A DNA stretch of 6,222 nucleotides. Source: Boseongicola sp. Its GTDB lineage: Bacteria; Pseudomonadota; Alphaproteobacteria; Rhodobacterales; Rhodobacteraceae. The notes beneath the pieces were generated by a model, which had not been told where the DNA came from, did not search any database, and saw only the letters and a list, made by a program, of their open reading frames with translations. This document shows, piece after piece, positions 1 through 5,747 of this stretch (positions within the stretch are counted from its first letter, which is position 1; the number at the start of each line of letters is the position of its first letter). The stretch covers positions 1 to 6,222 of the forward strand of contig JABDPD010000277.1 of NCBI GenBank assembly GCA_013042895.1. Direction: 5' to 3'. A program made the position numbers and the translations under genes.

Positions 1-1
1 G

Positions 2-571
2 TTCAAACCCTCGGAGGGGCGGATTTCCATGAAGGGCCGGATAATATCGGATCTTCCGGCTCAAAGGATTGCGCGCGAAGGTGTGGGGCGCACATTCCAG
101 CTTGTTCGCTTGTTACCGGGGCTATCGGTCTTGGAAAATGTCAAAGCGGGGGCGGTGTTTGGACATCGCAAGCGTTGGGGAAGGGAAGCGGACGACTTTG
201 CCCACGATATGCTCGATCGGGTAGGGCTTGATGCAATGTCGCACGCGCCAGTCTCTTCGCTAACGTATATTGATCAGAAACGCGTGGAACTGGCGCGCAC
301 TTTGGCCGGTGAACCGGAGATTTTGCTTTTGGACGAATGGCTTGCCGGCCTTAATCCCACTGAATTGGAAACCGGCGTAGAGTTGATCCATGCGTTGCGT
401 GACGAGGGCCGCACTGTGGTTATGGTTGAGCATGTGATGGATGCGATCCGTTCGCTTTGTGATCGCTGTGTGGTGATGTCTTCAGGTGCCAAAATTGCCG
501 AAGGCTCGCCGGACGAAGTTTTGTCTAACCGCGAAGTGATCCGCGCTTATCTGGGGGATGACGATGCTTGA
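2..571 (+). CDS. livG: LivG-like ABC transporter ATP-binding protein, 5'-truncated by the window edge
   Basis: This is one of the two cytoplasmic ATPases of a HAAT/Liv-type importer. The frame is open from base 2 and the residues before the first in-window ATG at 29 (FKPSEGRIS) match LivG sequence just after Walker A, so ATG 29 is internal and the true start and Walker A lie upstream. Visible are the ARTFQ Q-loop region (about 89-103), a Walker B LLLLDE ending in the catalytic Glu at 335-337, the D-loop AGLNPTE and the H-loop His at 431-433. The ABC signature is degenerate: LTYIDQ at 260-277 instead of LSxGQ, and Trp rather than Pro follows the catalytic Glu. The 3' end overlaps the next ATPase gene by 8 or 14 bases, implying translational coupling. 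The symbol is at family level only; the downstream enzymes suggest an aromatic rather than an amino acid substrate. Confidence 0.9.
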   Translation, partial: FKPSEGRISMKGRIISDLPAQRIAREGVGRTFQLVRLLPGLSVLENVKAGAVFGHRKRWGREADDFAHDMLDRVGLDAMSHAPVSSLTYIDQKRVELARTLAGEPEILLLDEWLAGLNPTELETGVELIHALRDEGRTVVMVEHVMDAIRSLCDRCVVMSSGAKIAEGSPDEVLSNREVIRAYLGDDDA

Positions 572-1712
572 GGTGCGAAATCTGACCGCAGCTTACGGGC
601 AGCACCCCGCCTTGAAGGACGTCAGCTTGACCGTTGGAGCTGGCGAAATCGTCGTGATCCTTGGGGCCAATGGGGCGGGCAAGTCGACGCTTCTGCGCGC
701 CATTTCGGGGATTTGCGAAGGTAAGGTTGGCGGCGAAGTGATGCTGGGTGGTCAGTTGTTGTCGGGGCATAGCTCGGATGAGATTGTCGAACGCGGTGTC
801 GCCTTGGTGCCGGAAGGGCGCGGGATTTTTGGCGATCTTACGGTCAAAGAAAACCTGTTACTCGGCGCTTATCCGGCTCGGGCGCGGTCTGATGGGGCGG
901 CCAATCTGGATCGCGTTTTGGGGTTGTTTCCAAAACTGCGTGAGCGGCAAGGCCAAGTAGCCCGCACGATGTCGGGAGGCGAGCAACAAATGGTTGCGAT
1001 CGGGCGGGCGATGATGTCGGCACCGGATATCTTGATGCTGGACGAACCGTCGCTTGGGCTGTCCCCGCTTTTGTGCAAGGAGCTTTTTCAGAACCTCGCG
1101 CACGTTAAAGACCTTGGGATCGGTGTTTTGCTGGTCGAGCAGAATGCCAAGCAGAGCCTTGCGATTGCGGATCGCGGGTACCTCCTAGAAAACACACAGA
1201 TCGTCCACGAAGATAAAGCAGACCGTCTTGCCAAAGACCCTGCGGTTCAAAAGGCTTATCTCGGGGCGACGAGCAAAGCAGCAACAAAGACAAACGCGAA
1301 ATCCGCGCCCCGGCACTCTGCCGAGCCCGCGCCTGCTGTTCGGTTTTCTAGCATTTCGGCAACACCGCGACGCACGGCCGAGCAGCAGATTGGCATGTCC
1401 ATCGACGATATGGTGCGAAACGCGGCACGCCAATCAGCAAGCGCGCCGCGCGGCATTGCTCCGGACGTTGCATTGGCCGCCGATAGATTGGCGAAAGACC
1501 GGCTCTCGGTCGTGATCAAAGACATTGAAGCGGCGGCAAAATCAGCGCGAAACCGCAAAGCAAACAAACCACCAACACCTAGTACACCATCTTATTCATC
1601 TGCACCGCAAGGGGCCAAAGACGAAGGACCAGCACCTGTCATTGAGGTCTACAGACGACCTGTGGTCGAGGTCTATCGTCGCCGTCCTTCCGGTCAATTC
1701 GAAAGGGACTAG
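558..1712 (+). CDS. livF: LivF-like ABC transporter ATP-binding protein with long C-terminal extension
   Basis: This is the second ATPase of the HAAT-type importer, a peripheral cytoplasmic protein pairing with the LivG-like subunit. Motifs are canonical: Walker A GANGAGKST (residues 36-44), VPEGRGIF (84-91), signature MSGGEQQ (138-144), Walker B ILMLDEP (158-164) and the LivF-typical VEQNA (193-197), where Gln replaces the H-loop His. A normal LivF ends at about residue 236 (YLG); this one runs to 384. The tail is Ala/Pro/Lys-rich and probably disordered, with a possible helical patch around 278-330, and ends in a tandem pair IEVYRR (362-367) and VEVYRRR (370-376). The start is ATG 558 or ATG 564 (382 aa); both overlap the upstream gene, and a G-run at 553-557 is better spaced for 564. 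ATPase identity is secure; the tail's function is unknown. Confidence 0.93.
   Translation: MTMLEVRNLTAAYGQHPALKDVSLTVGAGEIVVILGANGAGKSTLLRAISGICEGKVGGEVMLGGQLLSGHSSDEIVERGVALVPEGRGIFGDLTVKENLLLGAYPARARSDGAANLDRVLGLFPKLRERQGQVARTMSGGEQQMVAIGRAMMSAPDILMLDEPSLGLSPLLCKELFQNLAHVKDLGIGVLLVEQNAKQSLAIADRGYLLENTQIVHEDKADRLAKDPAVQKAYLGATSKAATKTNAKSAPRHSAEPAPAVRFSSISATPRRTAEQQIGMSIDDMVRNAARQSASAPRGIAPDVALAADRLAKDRLSVVIKDIEAAAKSARNRKANKPPTPSTPSYSSAPQGAKDEGPAPVIEVYRRPVVEVYRRRPSGQFERD
1266..1709 (+). other. Non-canonical C-terminal tail region of the LivF-like ATPase
   Basis: This stretch encodes residues 237-384, beyond the conserved ABC fold. The composition changes to A, P, K, R, S and T with no hydrophobic core. 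The end repeats one motif at DNA level: gaggtctacagacga and gaggtctatcgtcgc differ only at third or synonymous positions, so the peptide is what is conserved. It is in frame with no stop or frameshift, and the next gene starts directly after it, so it appears to be a real part of the protein. Confidence 0.75.
1702..1708 (+). promoter_or_regulatory. Ribosome binding site for the aldehyde dehydrogenase gene
   Basis: AAAGGGA lies 5 bases before ATG 1714, inside the last codons of the LivF-like gene. It supports 1714 as the start rather than the upstream in-frame ATG at 1525, which would add 63 Lys/His/Gln-rich residues unlike any aldehyde dehydrogenase N-terminus. Confidence 0.55.
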
Positions 1713-1713
1713 A

Positions 1714-3189
1714 ATGCTTGATTCGGCAACAAATGCACCGTCTATCAAGGGCCTCTATATCAACGGCCAGTGGCAGCAGCCACCGGGCCAGTTCGATGAT
1801 TTGAATCCGTCAGACGGTTCTCTATGGGCGCGCATTCCGGAAGGGACTGCGGCTGATACGCGGCGCGCGATTGAGGCAGCTCAGGCCGCATTTCCGGCAT
1901 GGGCGGGCCTGAAGTTTCAAGAGCGAGCGGAATTTATGCTGAAGGCTGCAGCGATCATTGAGAAGCGTGCTCCGGACTTCATCGCAGCAGCTCAATTCGA
2001 GGGAGGCGGTTGGTACGGCAAAGGAGTTTACGAAACTAAGGTCATGCCAGAGATGCTAAAGGCTGCGGCTGCTGTGTGCTATGCACCTATCGGCGAGGTC
2101 TTACCGTCGCTGAATGGCAAGGTTTCTACTGCTGTTCGTTCGCCAATGGGGGTTGTCGCTGTGATCAGTCCTTGGAACATGCCAGGGATTTTGGCTACAC
2201 GTCCATTTTCTGTGCCAATGGCAATGGGCAACACCATTGTTTTGAAACCTTCAGAAGAAACCCCTTGGCTTGGCGGGCTCTTTTTCGCGGAAGTCATGGA
2301 AGAGGCGGGAGTGCCGCCAGGGGTGTTCAATGTAGTCACGTGTTCGCGCCGGAACGTCGCCGAGGTTGGCGACGAGCTCGTCGATAATCCGACAGTGAAG
2401 GGCGTCGCATTCACCGGGTCTGCAGCTGTCGGTCGTCGGATCGCAGCGAAATGTGGGGCGCATCTGAAAAAGGCCTGCATCGAGCTTGGGGGCAAGGACA
2501 GCCTTATCGTTTTGGAAGACGCTAACATGGAGCGTGCAACTTCTGCGGCGAGTTTTGGGGCCTTCATGCATCAGGGTCAGATTTGTATGAGCGTTGAAAA
2601 GGTGCTCGTGCAGGAAAAGGTCTATGATGAGTTTTTGCGGGGCTTTGTAGCACGTGCGGCCAAACTGAAGACGGGTAACGTCGCTGATAAGTCGAACGTG
2701 ATTGGCCCATTAATCAATGATCGCCAGGTGGCGAACGTGAAGCATCAACTGGATGACGCTATAGCCAAGGGTGCGAAGATAGCGATCGGTGGCGGCGTGA
2801 ACGGGCGGTTTGTCGAGCCGACTGTTGTGACCCACGTGACCCCGGATATGGACATCTGGCGTGATGAGACATTTGGGCCTGTCGCTGTTGTGGTGCCATT
2901 TCGTACCGACGACGAGGCCATCGCGATGAACAATGACACAGAGTACGGTCTATCGGCAGGCATCATCAGCGAAGACGAGCACCGCGCCATGGACATCGCC
3001 AAGCGGCTAGAGACCGGCATGTGTCACATCAATTGTGCGTCGATCAATGATGAAGCTCACGCTCCATTTGGCGGAACAAAGGCAAGCGGCTTAGGGCGGT
3101 ATGGAGGCAGGTGGTCTCTTGAAGCGTTCTCTGAAACCCGATGGATCACATTGGATCGTGGCCAGAAACAATACCCGCCGGTGTTTTGA
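1714..3189 (+). CDS. NAD(P)-dependent aldehyde dehydrogenase, vanillin/benzaldehyde dehydrogenase type
   Basis: A 491-residue cytoplasmic aldehyde dehydrogenase that oxidises an aldehyde to its acid. Catalytic residues are present: oxyanion Asn155 in SPWNMPG, cofactor Lys178 in VLKPSE, FTGS at 233-236, general base Glu257 in IELGGKDS, nucleophile Cys291 in HQGQICMS and Glu385 in ETFGPVA. GQICMS followed by a VEKVLV-type strand, and the C-terminal HINCASINDEAHAPFGG...GRYGG...WITL, resemble vanillin, benzaldehyde and salicylaldehyde dehydrogenases more than betaine or succinate-semialdehyde enzymes; this is recalled family knowledge and the exact substrate is inferred. ATG 1714 follows the LivF stop by one base. 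An SDR gene follows after 3 bases, so the two probably act in sequence on alcohol then aldehyde. Coniferyl aldehyde dehydrogenase is an alternative. Confidence 0.92.
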   Translation: MLDSATNAPSIKGLYINGQWQQPPGQFDDLNPSDGSLWARIPEGTAADTRRAIEAAQAAFPAWAGLKFQERAEFMLKAAAIIEKRAPDFIAAAQFEGGGWYGKGVYETKVMPEMLKAAAAVCYAPIGEVLPSLNGKVSTAVRSPMGVVAVISPWNMPGILATRPFSVPMAMGNTIVLKPSEETPWLGGLFFAEVMEEAGVPPGVFNVVTCSRRNVAEVGDELVDNPTVKGVAFTGSAAVGRRIAAKCGAHLKKACIELGGKDSLIVLEDANMERATSAASFGAFMHQGQICMSVEKVLVQEKVYDEFLRGFVARAAKLKTGNVADKSNVIGPLINDRQVANVKHQLDDAIAKGAKIAIGGGVNGRFVEPTVVTHVTPDMDIWRDETFGPVAVVVPFRTDDEAIAMNNDTEYGLSAGIISEDEHRAMDIAKRLETGMCHINCASINDEAHAPFGGTKASGLGRYGGRWSLEAFSETRWITLDRGQKQYPPVF

Positions 3190-3192
3190 GAG

Positions 3193-3981
3193 ATGAAGGA
3201 TTTGGTCAAAAGCAAACGCATCGTGGTTACCGGTTCGTCTTCGGGCATCGGCCTGGAAACGGCGCGATTTCTGTCCGAACAGGGGGCAGAGGTCCTTGGC
3301 GTCGACATGACAAAGAACTTCGACTACGTGGAGGAGTTCTACCGCGCGGATCTCTCTGACCCGCGCACGATCGATGCGCTTTTGGATGTACTGCCGAACG
3401 ATATCGACGGGTTGGTAAATAACGCCGGTTTGCCGCCAACGAAGGACGCCAACATCTTGCTGCGCGTCAATCTGATCGGGCTGAAGCGTCTGACCTATGG
3501 GCTGATCCCGAAGCTGGCGGATGGCGCGAGCATCGTGAATGTGGCCTCGCTTGCGGGGCACGGCTGGCCGAACGCCGTGGATGCCATAAAGGCGGCGGAT
3601 GATCTCGATTTTGGAAATCTGGATGCCTTCATCGCGCGCTGGAAAGTCTCGTCTGAGGGCGGGCGCAGTTACTTCTTTTCCAAAGAAGCGCTTATCGCTT
3701 GGACTCTGCGCAACCGGTGGACATGGCGGGATCGCGGTATCCGGATGAATTCGGTTAGCCCAGGGCCGGTTGATACCCCGATTCTGGGCGACTTCCTGCA
3801 AACGCTCGGTGCGCGGGCCGAAGAAGACCGCAAGATCATGGACCGGCCTGGCACGCCGCAGGACATCGCGCCGGTGATTGCGTTTTTGTTATCCGACATG
3901 ACCACATGGATCCGAGGGACGAACATCCCGACGGACGGTGGCATGCATTCGAACATTCTGTGCAGCATGCACGGGCTTTAG
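3193..3981 (+). CDS. Short-chain dehydrogenase/reductase, HsdA / coniferyl-alcohol dehydrogenase-like
   Basis: A 262-residue cytoplasmic SDR. It has the Rossmann glycine motif TGSSSGIG (13-20), Asp38 at the end of strand 2 (suggesting NAD(H) preference), NNAG (76-79), catalytic Asn93, Ser119, Tyr160 and Lys164 (YFFSK), and SPGPVDTP after strand 6. Ser119 and Tyr160 are 41 residues apart instead of the usual 12-14. A helix-rich insert of this kind before the active-site Tyr occurs in 3-alpha-hydroxysteroid dehydrogenase/carbonyl reductase HsdA and in the related coniferyl-alcohol dehydrogenases. Next to a vanillin-type aldehyde dehydrogenase, oxidation of an aryl or coniferyl-type alcohol is the best guess; a hydroxysteroid or other bulky alcohol is possible. 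ATG 3193 sits three bases after the previous stop with only a weak GAGAG upstream, so translation may be coupled. Confidence 0.9.
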   Translation: MKDLVKSKRIVVTGSSSGIGLETARFLSEQGAEVLGVDMTKNFDYVEEFYRADLSDPRTIDALLDVLPNDIDGLVNNAGLPPTKDANILLRVNLIGLKRLTYGLIPKLADGASIVNVASLAGHGWPNAVDAIKAADDLDFGNLDAFIARWKVSSEGGRSYFFSKEALIAWTLRNRWTWRDRGIRMNSVSPGPVDTPILGDFLQTLGARAEEDRKIMDRPGTPQDIAPVIAFLLSDMTTWIRGTNIPTDGGMHSNILCSMHGL

Positions 3982-3982
3982 G

Positions 3983-3987
3983 GGAGG
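3983..3987 (+). promoter_or_regulatory. Strong ribosome binding site for the flotillin-like gene
   Basis: GGAGG within a purine-only tract (3981-3994) lies 7 bases before ATG 3995. It is the best Shine-Dalgarno in the window. It fixes the start at 3995 rather than the in-frame ATG at 3938, which lies inside the SDR gene and would put a Cys-rich peptide before the membrane anchor. Confidence 0.8.
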
Positions 3988-3994
3988 AGAGGAG

Positions 3995-5521
3995 ATGGGC
4001 ACGATGGGCTGGATCATTCTCATACTAGTCGTCTTGGCGGCGATCATTGCGCTGACTGCGTGGTGGTATGAGCGCGCGACCAACGAGGTGTCGCTTTTGC
4101 GCACGGGCGTTGGGGGGCGTCGCGTGGTCATCGACGGAGGCGTTCTCGCCATTCCCTATTTCCATGAGATCGCACGTGTCAACATGGCGACGTTGCGACT
4201 GGACGTGGATCGGCGGGGAGAGGCGTCATTGATCACGCAAGATCGCCTGCGAGTTGATGTTGGCGCAGAGTTCTATGTGTCTGTCATCCCAGACGAAGAC
4301 GCGATTACTCGGGCGGCGCAGACGCTTGGGAAAAGGACTTTTCAGCGCGAGGAATTGCGCAATCTGATAGACGGTATGATGGTCGATGCGCTGCGTTCCG
4401 TTGCGGCGCGGATGACGATGGATGAGTTGCACGAGAACCGCGCTCAGTTCGTGGCCGAAGTGCGCGATATGCTGCGTGAGACGTTGACGCGCTATGGTTT
4501 ACAGCTTGATAGCGTGTCGCTGACCGCGCTTGATCAGACGCCGTTTTCGGCTTTGGATGAAAACAACGCCTTCAACGCAGTCGGTATGCGCAAGCTCGCG
4601 GAGGTGATCGCGAAATCCAAGAAGGAGCGGGCGGAGATTGATGCCGACAGTGAAGTGTCGGTGCGTCGTGCGTCGATGGAAGCGTCCCGAAAACGGTTGG
4701 AGATCGATCTCGAAGAGCGGCGCGCGGAAATCGCACAGCAACAGGAGATCGAGACTTTGGCCGCGGCGCAGATCGCCGAAGTCGCTCAGCGCAAAGCTGA
4801 TAGTGAGCGTACGGCGACAGAGGCCCGTATTCAGATGGAGCGGAGCATCCAAGCCGCAGAGGTTGCGCGCGAGCAAGCTTTGGAAATCGTCGAACAGGAT
4901 CGCAAGATCGCTATCTCAACCAAAAGCCAGGAACAAAGCCGTGCTAAGGTCGCAGAAGACACCGCGCGCGCAGAGGCGGTTGTTTCGTCCGAGGCGGTTG
5001 AAACCGCTCGGGCTTTGGCCGAGGCACGCCGGGGTGCGGAGTTGGCGCGTGTTTCCGCAGAGTCTGATGCCAATATTACTGCCTCGCGTGCGGCAATCGC
5101 AGCTGAAAGCGAGAAAGCGACGGCAAAGGATTTGGCCGCTGCCCGGCGCGAAGCCGCAGAGGCTGAGAAAGCCGTCAGAATTGCAGAAGCTGAAGCCAAA
5201 CGCGCCGATATCGATGCCGAGAATGCGCGATCTGAAGCGGTGATTGCGATGGAGTTGGAAAAGGCGCGGCTTGAAGCGATGCCCAAGATCGTGGGCGAAA
5301 TGGTGAAGCCTGCCGAAAAGATAAAATCCATCAACGTCAATCACATGAGCGGACTGGGCGGGCGTTCCGCAGACGCAGCGCCAAATTCGCCGGTCTCAAC
5401 GGCCATGGATTCGATAATGGATATGGCGGTTCAGATGCCGCTGTTAAAGAAGATCGGCGATCAGATGGGAGTGTCCTTTGACAATAGTTTTGACAGCGGA
5501 AAGGAGCGAAAGAAAGACTGA
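3995..5521 (+). CDS. Flotillin-like SPFH/band 7 membrane protein (YqiK type)
   Basis: A 508-residue membrane-associated scaffold protein. One N-terminal hydrophobic helix (about 5-24, ending in AWWYER) anchors it, and an SPFH/PHB domain follows (about 25-190). A long Ala/Glu/Arg-rich coiled coil with heptad-like AEA and ARAEA patterns runs from about 195 to 428. Next come the flotillin-type segment PKIVGEMVKPAEKI from residue 430 and a short tail. The segment DENNAFNAVGMRKLAEVIA just before the coiled coil is typical of bacterial YqiK-like flotillins. Such proteins oligomerise and organise membrane microdomains. The gene sits 13 bases after the SDR gene and seems to end the operon; no NfeD partner is visible on either side. 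Its stop (5519-5521) is intact although mobile DNA begins two bases later. The family call is firm; a role in this pathway is inferred. Confidence 0.92.
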   Translation: MGTMGWIILILVVLAAIIALTAWWYERATNEVSLLRTGVGGRRVVIDGGVLAIPYFHEIARVNMATLRLDVDRRGEASLITQDRLRVDVGAEFYVSVIPDEDAITRAAQTLGKRTFQREELRNLIDGMMVDALRSVAARMTMDELHENRAQFVAEVRDMLRETLTRYGLQLDSVSLTALDQTPFSALDENNAFNAVGMRKLAEVIAKSKKERAEIDADSEVSVRRASMEASRKRLEIDLEERRAEIAQQQEIETLAAAQIAEVAQRKADSERTATEARIQMERSIQAAEVAREQALEIVEQDRKIAISTKSQEQSRAKVAEDTARAEAVVSSEAVETARALAEARRGAELARVSAESDANITASRAAIAAESEKATAKDLAAARREAAEAEKAVRIAEAEAKRADIDAENARSEAVIAMELEKARLEAMPKIVGEMVKPAEKIKSINVNHMSGLGGRSADAAPNSPVSTAMDSIMDMAVQMPLLKKIGDQMGVSFDNSFDSGKERKKD

Positions 5522-5522
5522 C

Positions 5523-5699
5523 GGCACTGTCAGAAGAAACCAGCTTGAGATCGGCAGGGCAGTTCCGTAGCCTCGCCGGATGACCAAACCTGATCCATTT
5601 CGCTACTTCAAAACGAACCGTGAGATTATCCGCCTCGCGGTGATGTTGTACGTGCGGTTTCCTCTGTCCCTTCGAAACGTCGAAGATTTGCTGCACGAG
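5523..5699 (+). mobile_element. IS6-family element, left-end fragment (copy 1)
   Basis: The fragment holds a left terminal sequence GGCACTGTCAGAAGAAAC at 5523-5540, a 57-base leader and the first 40 codons of an IS6-type transposase (from ATG 5580). It stops exactly where the terminus of a second element begins. It starts two bases after the flotillin stop codon. GGCACTGT is the usual terminus of IS6/IS26-type elements. Whether the rest of the element lies beyond the window (nested insertion) or is lost cannot be seen here. Confidence 0.8.
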
Positions 5700-5747
5700 G
5701 GTGCTGTCAGAAGAAACTGGCTTGAGGCGGGCAGGGTGGTTTCGTAG
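5580..5747 (+). pseudogene. Truncated IS6 transposase N-terminus, reading into the second IS
   Basis: Forty residues (MTKPDPFRYF to NVEDLLHE) match the N-terminus of the downstream transposase at 35 of 40 positions. The frame then crosses the junction into the terminal sequence of the second element, adding 15 unrelated residues (GAVRRN...) before TAG at 5745-5747. It keeps only the first part of the N-terminal DNA-binding region and none of the DDE catalytic domain, so it is not a functional transposase. Confidence 0.8.

Noticed and set aside
1525..1713. A 63-codon in-frame upstream extension of the aldehyde dehydrogenase reading frame
   Set aside because: It overlaps the LivF tail in another frame, encodes a Lys/His/Gln-rich peptide unlike any aldehyde dehydrogenase N-terminus, and ATG 1714 has a better-placed ribosome binding site.
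2079..2567. A 162-codon open frame on the - strand inside the aldehyde dehydrogenase gene
   Set aside because: It is antisense to the conserved catalytic core and has a Ser/Thr/Pro-rich shadow-type composition; no separate signal supports it.
3091..3801. A 236-codon open frame on the - strand over the SDR gene
   Set aside because: It is fully antisense to a gene with all SDR catalytic motifs, spans its upstream junction, and its Arg/Gln/His/Asp-rich product shows no recognisable fold. It looks like a shadow frame of GC-rich coding DNA.
4831..5340. A 169-codon Ala/Ser-rich open frame on the - strand
   Set aside because: It is the mirror of the Ala/Glu/Arg-rich coiled coil of the flotillin-like gene. 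Repetitive coding sequence easily keeps antisense frames open.
5478..5495. Two TTGACA hexamers (5478-5483 and 5490-5495) as possible -35 promoter boxes
   Set aside because: They lie within the flotillin coding sequence and neither has a TATAAT-like -10 at 16-18 bases. They are more likely codon-driven Phe/Asp repeats.
5518..5533. A small inverted repeat CTGAC...GTCAG as a possible terminator after the flotillin gene
   Set aside because: The stem is only 5 bp with a 6-base loop, no T-run follows, and its right arm lies in the IS terminus, so it arose by juxtaposition.
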